Source of the DNA: Adineta steineri
Lineage: Eukaryota > Rotifera > Eurotatoria > Adinetida > Adinetidae
Assembly (NCBI GenBank): GCA_905250115.1
Contig: CAJNOI010000012.1
Span: 930,088 to 994,087 of the forward strand
Direction: 5' to 3'
DNA: 64,000 nucleotides
Below the pieces are notes generated by a model that had not been told where the DNA came from, did no database searches, and saw only the letters and a list, made by a program, of their open reading frames with translations. Made by a program: the position numbers and the translations under genes. Of the stretch, positions 22,978 through 33,886 are shown in pieces (the first letter of the stretch is position 1; each line of letters begins with the position of its first letter).

Positions 22978-25297
22978 CTTCAATTTATATTTGTACGTAT
23001 CGAAATCAACACGGGTGAAAGTTAGAATGTGAATGTGGTTGACTGTGTTTTGTTTATATACCCACACGTTTAAGACCGAAGAATTTCAAATATCTTCTTA
23101 AATCTCAAGAATACATCTAACGAACATAGCATATATCTTCTTTTGTCATTAAGATACGCTAATTAGGCCTACGTCGTTGAGTGAATATTTTATTTCTCAA
23201 TATCAAAAAAAAATAATGATGATACAATTTTATTGTAGCCCTATCTCACGCAATTTATGATATTTTAAATTATAACAGTATTTATCTTCATTTAATATTC
23301 ATTCACATTATTCAGTTTGAATGATAAATCACTTTTTCATAGTTGTTACCATAAGTGATAACTGATCCACATCTATATCCATCAATATTTTCAGTATGCC
23401 AACATAAACGATAACCAGGGTTAGTCGAACTAGTATCACAAATACTACGTGTTACACTATCAGTACCATTTGCAAAACCCCATGAATAAACATCTGAATA
23501 ATACCATCCAACACCATTAGCCACATTTCGACAATTACTTGTTGTTGCACAATTATATAAAACATCAGCTCGATATCCCATTGCTGCTACATCCATAATT
23601 GTATTACCGGTTTGTCGACAGCCAAGTAATAGCATATTTTTATTACATGCACTTAATATTGTATTAAGATTAGTTGTACCCATACTTGTTGCATATGTTG
23701 CTGTATAACATTGAGACCAACTATTAGATAATGAAGAAGGATTTAGATTGAGTTGCACACCATACAATGAGAGTAAACCATTTGAGTCTGTAGTTATTAA
23801 TGAAAATAAATCAAAAATATATTTGTATGAAATTATAAGAAATTATATGGGCAGATAAATATGATTTTTTGTGAATGAAATGAAAATGTAGTTTTTAAAA
23901 TCTTAATTTAAGTTTAGATGATATGATGATTAACTAAAAAGAATTTATGTAAATGTTTTAGTTGAAGCACGTACAGTTAAGAACATGAGAGATAATAAAT
24001 CATGTTAAAGTATATCAGAAGGACATATATGTAAGCTTTAGTTTAACAAATCAACTAGTATAATATAGAGAATAGTTTATAATATCTGATCATTTACCTG
24101 GTGGTAAAGTTAGTATAACTACGAGAGGTACAGTAAATGCAGCGGCTATTAATAATAAAATTCCAGTACCAGCAAGACATATTATGATACACTTTTTACT
24201 ACAAATTTGTGAACGTCTATATAAAAAAACAATAAATAATCATACAAATAGAAGCAACTAATATGATATACTTTGTTTGACTATTCAGGTTGTTAATTTG
24301 TGCTTTATTCACATTGGTGTCTTGAGGTACATTTTGTTTTGGATTCTTATTTGGTAAATATGGATCGAGGTATGAGGTTTGTTGGTTTAAATTATAGGAA
24401 GATAACTGTTGTGTTGGTATAGATTGGCTATATTGTGTTCGTGCTGGATATTGCTAAAATAAAATATCAATGAATATCAATATTTTATATCAGTTCAATA
24501 ATAACATACACCTGCATAGTTGAAAGCTTGTTGTGGAATGTAACGGATGGTTTGGTCATATTCTGCCATTTGAGTAGAATTGAAGTTAGTTAACTTTGAA
24601 ATGTATTTTCGAAAACAGGGTTGTATAGTAGTAGTTATTTATTAAATGAAGTAAATTATCATGAGATTATGTATGGTTCATCGATGGAAGAAAATTGAAA
24701 ATATATGAAGTATAAAAAATGCATCTCACTCAAAAACAAATGGTTGAAAAGAAAATATTTTTAGTTATTTTTACATGGCTAAATAAATACAAACTGTCTG
24801 CTTTATGTTTGCTGGTAATAGCAAGAGCAACATCAAATAAGCATTTCAATAAATAAATGCACTATCATCAAGAACAGGCGACGTCGTTACATGTTGAAAA
24901 TCGTAATTTTTTGAAGAAAAAGAGTGTATTGATACAAACTATGTCGTGCTATTCGAAGCTTTTAAAGTAATGGAGAGAAAATATAAAAAAGTAAAAGTAC
25001 AAATATTTTAAAAATATGATTATTTTTCTTCGTTAAAAACAGTATTTTTCCAGACTATTCATCAGATAAATAAAAAGATGTGGCAATTATTAAAACAATT
25101 AGTGTAGTTTAAAAGCTTTAGATATTCTGCACGGTTAATTCTATCACTTTGATAACATATGTCAACGGGAAAATATTCATTTAAAGCCTAGAACTTAACT
25201 GCAATTCAAACAAATAGACAACAAGCTATATTGAATACTATATTACATACTTACACGATATATATAGTTCTTATTGAATTATTTACAAAGCATCTTG
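22978..25297. repeat. Tandem duplication, copy A
   Basis: This 2.3 kb unit is repeated at 25810-28003. Shared landmarks in the same order include ACGTATCGAAATCAACACGG at the left end, the complete four-exon membrane-protein gene with its introns, and GACAACAAGCTATATTGAAT at the right end. Copy A begins immediately after the CFAP58 poly(A) signal. Introns and flanks are conserved along with exons, so the duplication is of genomic DNA and fairly recent. Confidence 0.85.
23312..24569 (-). CDS. Type II single-pass membrane protein, unknown extracellular domain (copy A)
   Basis: Four exons (24510-24569, 24272-24453, 24098-24216, 23312-23787) give 278 residues in phase. About residues 1-85 are a Gln/Asn/Tyr/Pro-rich cytoplasmic segment (QYPARTQYSQSIPTQQLSSY), ending in a basic/Cys cluster (RSQICSKKC). 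A transmembrane helix follows (IIICLAGTGILLLIAAAFTV, then PLVVILTLPP). The roughly 155-residue outer part has eight cysteines (YTATYATSMGTTNLNTIL, CNKNMLLLGCRQTG, MDVAAMGYRADVLYNC, GYRLCWHTEN, GYRCGS). I do not recognise the outer domain. The cysteine pattern and Asn-Gly-Thr sites suggest a folded, glycosylated extracellular module. I placed the first splice donor after the GGT codon because that keeps exon 2 open. The broken paralogue lies 2.7 kb away. Confidence 0.85.
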
Positions 25298-25300
25298 AGG

Positions 25301-25809
25301 GTTTAAATGAAAAAGTAAGTAATGTAGTTAATGGTGAAAATTTTAATTTAATGGAAATTTTCGATCTTTATTCGATCATTATCAACCTTTTAACACAACC
25401 TGATGTTACAAACAAAAGATATTTTACACGAAAAAATATATGATATGAAAACACGAATAGTCATTAGACATTCTTATTATTTTTCATACATTATTGATAC
25501 ATAGTAGTATTAAACAAATTGAGTATTTATATTTGGTTGTGGAATGAATTTAACAATCATTCATGTTGATTATGATGTTTATGTTTAAAAGATGACTACA
25601 TTTAAGATAATTATACTTATCTATATGATTAAGAATATCTAATGACTATTCGTGTTTTTCAAATCATATATATATATTTGTATAAAAATCTTGTTTGTTT
25701 GTAACATCAGGTTGTGTTAAAAGGTTGATAATCATCGAATAAAGATCGAAAATTTCCATTAAATTAAAATTTTCAGCATTAACTACAAAAACTTACTTTT
25801 CGTTTAAAA
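25301..25809. repeat. Inverted repeat at the duplication junction
   Basis: Two arms of about 175 bp (25301-25476 and 25631-25809) are near-perfect reverse complements around a spacer of about 154 bp. Shared stretches are CCTTTTAACACAACCTGATG, GGAAATTTTCGATCTTTATT and AACACGAATAGTCATTAGA. It sits exactly between duplication copies A and B. Both arms keep the same open frame (NFNLMEIFDLYS, NLLTQPDVTNK), so the arm sequence looks like a captured coding fragment. No target-site duplication or transposase was identified. Confidence 0.8.
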
Positions 25810-28003
25810 TTCAATTTATATTCTTACGTATCGAAATCAACACGGGTGTAAGTTAGAATGTGAGTGTAGCTGACTGTATTTCGTTTGTACATCCATACCT
25901 TTAAGACCGAAGAATTCTAAATATCTTCTTAGATCTCAAGGATACGCACGAACATATCTCTTCTTTTGTCAGTAAGATACGTTAATTAGGCCTACTTCAT
26001 CGAATGAGCATTTTATTTTTTAGTATCAAAAAAAATAGTGAAGATACAATTTTATTATAGCAGTATTTATCTTCATTTAATATTCATTCACATTATTCAG
26101 TTTGAACGATAAATCACTTTTTCATAGTTGGTATTAGAGATAATAGCTGATCCACATCTATATCCAGCATTATTTTGAGTACACCAACATAAACGATAAC
26201 CAGCATTAGTTGAACTAGTATCACAAGTACTACGTGTTACACTATCAGTACCATTTGCAAAACCCCATGAATAAACATCTGAATAATACCAACCAACACC
26301 ATTAGCCACATTTCGACAATTACTTGTTGTTGCACAATTATATAAAACATCAGCTCGATATCCCATTGCTGCTACATCCATAATTGTATGACCAGATTGT
26401 CGACAGCCAAGTAATAACATATTTTTATTACATGCACTTAATATTGAATTAAGATTAGTTGTACCCATATTTGTTGCATATGTTGCTGTATAACATTGAG
26501 ACCAACTAGTAGGTAATGAAGAAGGATTTAGATTGAGTTGCACACCATACAGTGAGAGAGAACTATTTGAGTCTGTAGTTATTAATGAAAATAAATCAAA
26601 AATATATTTGTATGAAGCTATAAGAAATTATATGGACTGATAAATATGATCTTTTGTGAATATTTAGATGATATGATGATTAGCTAATAAGAATTTATGA
26701 AAATGTTTTAGTTGAAGCATGTACAGTTAAGAACATGAGAGATAATAAATCATGCTAAAGTATATCAAAGGGGCATATATGTAAGTTTTAGTATAACAAA
26801 TCAACTAGTATAATATAGAGAATAGTTTATAATATTTGATGATTTACCTGTCGGTAAAGTTAGTATAACTACGAGAGGTACAGTAAATGCAGCGGCTATT
26901 AATAATAAAATTCCAATACAAATAAGACATATTACGACGCATTGTTTACTACAAATTTGCGAACGTCTATATCAAAAAACAATAGATAATCATACAAATA
27001 GAAGCAACTAATATGATATACTTTGTTTGACTATTCAGGTTGTTAATTTGTGCTTCATTCGCATTGGTGTCTTGAGGTACATTTTGTTTCGGATTCTTAT
27101 ATGAGTTTTGTTGGTTTAAGTTATAGGAAGATAACTGTTGTGTTGGTATAGATTGGCTATATTATGTTCGTGCTGGATATTGCTAAAATAAAATATCAAT
27201 GAATATCAATATTTTATATCAGTTCAATAATAACATACACCTGCATAGTTGAAAGCTTGTTGTGGAATATAACGGATGGTTTGGTCGTATTCTGCCATTT
27301 GAATAGAACTGAAGTTAGTTAATTTTGAAATGTATTTTCGAAAACAGGGTTGTATAGTATTAGTTGTTTGTTAAATGAAGTAAATTATCTTGAGATTATA
27401 TATGATTTATCGATGGAGGAGGATTGAAAATATATGAAGTACAAAAAATGCGTCTCAATCAAAAATGAGTGGTTGGAAAGAAAACATTTTTATGAAGTTT
27501 TATACAGCTAAATAAATACAATGTGTCTGATTTATATTTGCTAGTAATAAGCAAGAGCAACATCTAATAAGCATTAAAATAAATAAATTTATTATCATTC
27601 AGAACAAGCGACACCGTTACATGTTGAAGACTAAATTTTTGAAAAAAAAGAGTGTATTGATGCAAACTATGTCGTGCTATTCGAAACCTTTAATGTAATG
27701 AACAGAAGATATACAAAGGCAAAAATATAATTATCTTTCTTGATTAAAAACAATATTTTTCACGACTATCCGCTAGGTAAATAAAAAGATGTGACGACTA
27801 GTAAGAAATTAGTGTAGTTTAAAAGCTTTAAATATTCTATGGGGTCCTTTCTATCACTTTGGTAACATAGATCAACGGGAAAATATTCATTCAAAGCGTA
27901 AAACCTTACTACAATTCAAACAAATAGACAACAAGCTATATTGAATACTATATTACATACACGATATATATAGTTCTTATTGAATTATTTACAAACCATC
28001 TTG
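25810..28003. repeat. Tandem duplication, copy B
   Basis: Second copy of the unit at 22978-25297, in direct orientation, about 100 bp shorter owing to small deletions. It carries the broken copy of the membrane-protein gene. Its right end repeats the GACAACAAGCTATATTGAAT landmark at about 27927. Confidence 0.85.
26097..27298 (-). pseudogene. Broken paralogue of the type II membrane protein (copy B)
   Basis: All four exons of copy A have counterparts here: ATG at 27296-27298, first exon 27239-27298, second exon from 27182, and last exon ending at 26097. The last exon is intact and very similar, with the same Cys pattern. In exon 2, the CAA codon after the Arg-Thr of copy A is TAA here (27162-27164 on the plus strand), giving an early stop about 26 codons into the protein. 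The same exon also has an in-frame 21 bp deletion relative to copy A. Unless this exon is skipped or translation restarts just before the transmembrane segment, the product is truncated before the membrane. A sequencing error at this single base could also explain it. Confidence 0.75.
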
Positions 28004-29889
28004 ATTATGAGGATTGTGTTTATTCTACCAATCGTCGCATGTTCAATCAAGACGATCTTCTCAGTTAACTAGATGCCAATTGAACCGGTTTCATTCGACT
28101 TCAGAACTAATTTTGTTCATTATGAGTAGAATAAACTCAGATAAAATTCTATGACTTAATAAACGATTTTAACCAGATTAACTCAACAGCTGATCATAAT
28201 CAAAATTCATATAATACCATATGTATAGCTGAAGTGAAATTTTCATACTATATTGAAGATTTCTTTTGATATTCTAATACAATAAAAGTGATGGTCTTAT
28301 GTTTTTTTCCTCGATTAACTCGTCTAACTTTGTTTCATAAGAACAAACTCTGTTCCATCTTAAAAAAATATATTCATAAGATTTTATCATTAAATGACAG
28401 TCTACATTTTCAACACCAATGAATAAAGAGAACTATTCAAACTTTGTTGATTGTAACCAGAAACGCAATAGTCTTACGTATTATATAGCATTTTATATCG
28501 ATAAAAAATCTCAACAGTAACGTTGTATATTATTATGTTGATTCTGTCACTTTATAGCTGTGATCATTTTTTTTTCGTTATTTCCAACAAGAAACTAATA
28601 TCATGCGATATCAGTAATACAAAACAAATACTTACTCATTCAGTGATAAGAACAATATATATATACAACTGACATATAAGACTGCACAGGCCAGGTTTCA
28701 TCAACAGGCTACAGTAGCCAATCAAACCATCATCATCTTCCTTACGTTATCGGCAAAATATGCTTACCGAATTCTTGATCACCAAGCAGGCTTTACAATA
28801 CTATGCTCAATGAGAAATATATGTGAATGATTCAATAGGATCGTGGAAAGTTATCATCGATATTAGGTAAGTTTTTCTGTATTGACTCTCAGATTATTTT
28901 TCGTTACTACAAACTCTATCTAAGTAGAATAACTTCGACAAAATATACATAAATAAAGTATTTGTCATTCGAGCTAATTCATCAGTTTTCAATCTCTCAC
29001 GAAAAATAAGTTTTTTTTCTACTATAGCAATACGAAAATAATGTCCTGGTAGTCAACAAAAAGAATACCTTTTTTTCTCTCTTATCAATCCTACTCATGA
29101 ATATTCCATGTTGAAAACCAAGTGCAATGTCATAAACATGCAATATTAAGATATAAGAACGAACAAAAAGAGACAAAAAAAATATTATTTGTTTTTACCT
29201 GGACCAAAACACTGTTTTCATATCATTTCAATAATAAAAATAAGATTTTAAAAGAAATTAATGACTTAGTGAGCCAGCTTATCTTATTATAAATAACATT
29301 TTCCAAAGTCATCTTCCAAAACTAGGTGACTGTGAGTATAGACAAAGGTATGAATACGGATAGAGAGAAGGCTGATTCACAACAAGATCTACATTCTCAT
29401 TCAGTCACATCGCTTACACACATACTCTTCTATTCATCTTCTATTTATAATAAATCTAACGTTATGGAATAAATTGTTTTGCATTTCACTTTTTATAAAC
29501 TAATACTGTTTCATTGTACATAACTGTGAGACGCCATGTAAAGCTATTGTCGAAATCAATAGGTATTCTCACCGATATATATTTGATAACTTACATGAAG
29601 TTCTCACATAAAACACGCGTCGATTCTACTCAATAAACGTGACAGAAACTTATTTACAAACGACTGGAAATAAGCTGTATTTTTCTTACACTTATACAAA
29701 TACTAATAAGCAATGCACTCTAAACTATCTACTGTACTAAACTGTCATTTAAGGATATAATGTTGTCCTTCATATTTGTTTTGCGCACAAGTAATTTACA
29801 AACTATTATTCATGATCTAAAAAATTTTGATTTTCTCACAAACATTTAAGAATTAGTAACTAAGGTGTCAAAAATTGCTGTATATGCAT

Positions 29890-30250
29890 CAATCCCTTCC
29901 TTACCTCTTTCCATATAGACACTAACTACACTAGATCTCAAATATAATCGAATCGGAGATGTTTGAGCACAAAATTTGGCTGATGTATTACCATACAGCA
30001 CAGTAATTTCTCATACTCTTCACATTTGTACTATATCTTTATTTGCACGCTTTAATTTAGACACTCACTACACCAGATCTCTATCAAAATCACATCAGAC
30101 AAGTTAAGGTACGATATTTGGCCGATACATTACGAAACAACACACTAACTGTTGTTCTCTCATCTACGCCATACCCTTCCTTCCACTTTTTCAACTAGAC
30201 ACTTGCCGCACTAAACCTAAATGGAAATCAAATCAGACATGGCATCATAT
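29890..30250. repeat. Diverged tandem repeat, about 140 bp units
   Basis: The phrase TAGACACT followed by a (C/G)CACTA-type stretch and AGATCTC recurs at about 29916, 30058 and 30196, spacing 142 and 138 bp. Preceding CCTTCCTT-type pyrimidine stretches and following TTTGGC(T/C)GAT(G/A) stretches also recur. About two and a half degenerate units are visible. Confidence 0.5.
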
Positions 30251-30815
30251 GTCGAAGTTAAAAACACATTCAAGGCAATGAAAAAAGAACAAACCCGTAA
30301 ACGTCAGTATGAAATATATTTTGATGACGAAGGAATACTTAGTTGTAATCAGAGTGTAACAATATTTATCCTGTTCTACTGATGCTGCCTTCTTTGATGT
30401 ATTGTCTTTATCTTTCAGTCCTTATCTCTTTCTTCCTAATCTCTTCATTCCCTCTGATAGATGGGTATATAAGTGTATGCTTCGTATGAAACTGATGCGA
30501 TTCTTTATAAGTAGAAATATAATAAAGTGCAATACCATTAGCACTAACACTTCGCCCATCATAAAATCGTCACATATATAAATACTTTTCTCATGCTGCA
30601 GTTGTCACAGAAACAGTAAACAAAACTGCTTGCTTTCAGATTTCATGCATTCTGTGGCTTCGATGTTTGCTTAGTAGTTCCGTTATGCTATGACGAAGGT
30701 GAATTTGCTCTGGATAAAAGAGTTTCTGAAAGATTAGTTTATAACGAATGTGGATGAGTGTGAATACGGGTGATAGTGTGACTGCATAATAGATACACTT
30801 CCAATGGCACCCATA

Positions 30816-30930
30816 CTCTTATCCTTACCCATATCCACACTCACACCCACATTCTCACCCACACCCACATTCTCACCCACACTTTTACACACACCCATAC
30901 TCTCACCCATACCCACACTCCCACCCAGAA
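30816..30930 (+). repeat. Interstitial C-rich telomere-like repeat
   Basis: About 115 bp of CACACCCACA, CTCACCC and ACACCCAT variants. The minus strand reads GTGTGGGTG and similar, resembling degenerate TGTGGG. It is the same family of sequence as the CFAP58 intron tract. Confidence 0.6.
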
Positions 30931-32425
30931 AAATTTCCAACGTAACATAACTTGAGAAAATAATCGCAATAGCGTGAGAAAATCCCATAAATTCAAAACA
31001 AAAAGTAACGGCTTACTACGGCTTTCTTTCGTCGTAGTGCGTTGCTATCGCTCTTCTGACTATTTGGATTTTATAACATTTCATCATTCTTTCTTTCTAT
31101 GTTGGAAATTCCAACATGAATCATGATTCATAGTTGTTTTATGGTTGTTACGCAATATGATTCAGAACGTATGCAATATAAAAGAACCCCACAATAGATA
31201 TGTCTATGAGTAATTTTGTAACGGGTAAGAGTTTATCTTGTATATTTTTATATAGAGTTTGATTGTAATTGCGTCATCTCTCTAAAATACGAATACATTT
31301 CATTTATATATGTATTATATTGACTGGCTTTGACATACTTTTGACTTTTATACGATATCTATACAAATGAATTTTTTCTTGAAGTTAAGCGGCATGATAC
31401 GATCTTTTCGAGAATATTTGAAAGTATCTAGGTCTGTAGTTTTAGACGAGCATAGGCATGGCTGAATGATACATGTAATATCTCCACTTCATATACAATG
31501 TTACATGTCTATACGCTTCATAAAAGGCATATTTTGAGAGGAACAACTGCTATGCGTTGTTGAAAACGATAGAAGTGATCTATAAATGCAATTAACATCG
31601 GTTTACTTCTAGCACTTTATCAATTTCCAATGAATTTTGTTCGATAGTCTTTAGTCATTTAATACCAAATATTTGGAATTTAGTAATATGATGACAGATC
31701 ATCTTCCTTTACCCACCCATTGCGCAACATTATGACTCGAATATGATGAGTTTTTTGAAATGCGAGATTTGTTTGTTATCACTTTTCTTTGTTAGCAGCA
31801 CCGCTCACATTCTACTTAGTTTTCGAACAAGCGTCATGATGATCTTCTAACTGTAAAATTAATCTTTACTTTCAAACAGGATCTGTTCTATACATTTGTT
31901 GTTTCTATTCTCATTATTTTTTTATGTTAGTCATCAATGATATGTTTTTCCTGTTCTCTTCTTGTTTTGTGACTAATATAAAGTTTCTTCCTATATAGTG
32001 TTTCGAAAGTTATATATTGTTTTGATAAGCGTGCAATTCAGTCATGCAGAGAAAATCAATTTCTATATATAATTTACTTCCGTCAATCAATACGCACATG
32101 TATATTGATATAAAAGATTAGAAATCTAATAAAAAACAAATCAAAGAGCAACAACTGAGCTTAACATTACGAGAAGAACAGAAGGAAGCAAGAAAAACTT
32201 CTCCAATATGTGCTAAAAAATGAATAGAGGAAGAATCGATTCTTTATGACTCAAAGAAGATGAGAATGTGTGCCACCTTAAATAGAAAAAGATTGCGAAA
32301 TTTACTGACAGATTGTAAAGCTGTAGCAATATATTTCTTTATTAAAAACAAACGAACAATATAGGAATCAATTCAGTATACTTCTAGATAAATTACACTT
32401 ATAAAGCTTATTTCAGAATACTAAT

Positions 32426-33886
32426 ATGGTAACGACAATAACTACAACCAACCGTTTTCAAACGCATACAAATTCGAATGGAAAATGTATTGCTTTAAAG
32501 CAAGACGTGCATAACCGAGTGCAAAAACTGCGTACAAAATTAATATCTCGTGGTATACACTCAACTCAAGTTATGGCTACAGCTGGATTTACGTATACAG
32601 GTGTAGGTGATACAGTTCGTTGTAACACATGTTCATTAGAAATATCGAGATGGACTGCGACTATGATACCGTCTGACATTCATGCTGAACGTAGTCCTCA
32701 ATGCGAATTCGTACGATCCCAATTGCCGAACCGTACTGTAGAAATGGATATTACAGTAAATCCAGCAAAACGTCAGAAAATCGAATCCTATTCTGATCAA
32801 TACAAGCATAATTGTAGGCTTGTGGAAGTAAAAATACTCAAACAAATACGTCGCAATACATTTTCTCATTGGTCTTCTGAAACAAAATCACTTGTTGAAC
32901 AAATGATAACTGCTGGATTTTTTTCTTGCAATGTCGGTGATCGTGTCATTTGTTTATATTGTAATCTTATTTGTCAACAATGGATAGTTGGCAATGATGA
33001 TCCATTAGAAGTACATAAAACTATATCACCTCAATGTGTATATGTTCAATCAATATTAATTCACCCACAATCATCATCTACCTTAGCTTTAGATGATATG
33101 TCAAGTAATAATCAAACTCAACAAGGTAGATAACCAATATTCGTTTTGTCTTTCTATTATTCTTTTTATTTTAGAGCGTAATACAATTGTTCAATACAAT
33201 GAAACAAATCAAACTAGTAACTCTTGTACTTCGAATCAGCATCTAGTATCAATCAATGATCCTAATGTATTATCACGCTATGTAGCTGCTCGACTGGATC
33301 TAACGATTTCGCAGAGTGTACTTGATGAAAACTTTATATTATCAGTTATTAAACGTTGCTGGGAAGACCAACTTAAATTAAAGCGTAAGAAAGCTAAATA
33401 ACTATTTGTATTCGTTTATAACTTATAAATATTTATTTAGAATATGACTTTATCGATAGCACCAGTCTATTCATAGCGTGTGTTATTCTACAAAAACAAA
33501 TTGATCATATTAAAGGGAATATAGAAAATATCATTATTCCTAGTACAAAATTAAAATTAATTCGCGAGAGAGAACAATCTAAATTATTACCATTACCACA
33601 AATTCCAAATGTTGATAATACCGTACCTATGGAAACTCAATCGGCTCCTGTAATAACACCTACAATAGAACCATCAAATACAAAACAGCATACGAAAGTT
33701 TCTGAGACGAGTTCTACAAAGAATACAATAGCAACGAATCTTTGTCTCATCTGTTCTAATGATGAGAAACGCCTAGCGTGCATTCCTTGTGGTCATTTTG
33801 TAGCATGTGTTTCATGCAGTCAGACAATTAGAATTTGTCCTATATGTCGAAGAGAGATCGAAGCATACGTTCGAATCTTTGTTTAA
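32426..33886 (+). CDS. Inhibitor-of-apoptosis protein (2 BIR + RING)
   Basis: Three exons (32426-33125, 33175-33384, 33441-33886) give 451 residues in phase. BIR1 spans about residues 30-95, with zinc ligands in the pattern CNTC ... H ... C (RCNTCSLEISRW, then DIHAERSPQC). BIR2 spans about 150-210 (CLYCNLICQQWIVG, then EVHKTISPQC). A helical region follows (SRYVAARLDLTISQSVLDENFI, UBA-like at best). The C-terminal C3HC4 RING (CLIC, IPCGHFVACVSC, CPICRREI) would act as an E3 ubiquitin ligase module. The family binds caspases or signalling proteins through the BIRs and ubiquitinates them. Both introns are about 50 bp. The third exon begins after TTTAG at 33440. Function follows from domains; specific partners are not predictable. 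Confidence 0.93.

Larger units (their letters stand above)
28004..32425. other. 4.4 kb region without a recognised gene
   Basis: No exon chain with homology could be built on either strand. It contains a diverged tandem repeat (29890-30250), a telomere-like C-rich tract (30816-30930) and one 53-codon frame at 30221-30382 (MEIKSDMASYVEVKNTF...). That frame has a charged, protein-like composition but no recognised family. The rest is AT-rich DNA. Confidence 0.55.

Noticed and set aside
30734..30988. 84-codon minus-strand Gly/Val-rich frame
   Set aside because: It is only the TGTGGG-like repeat read as protein.
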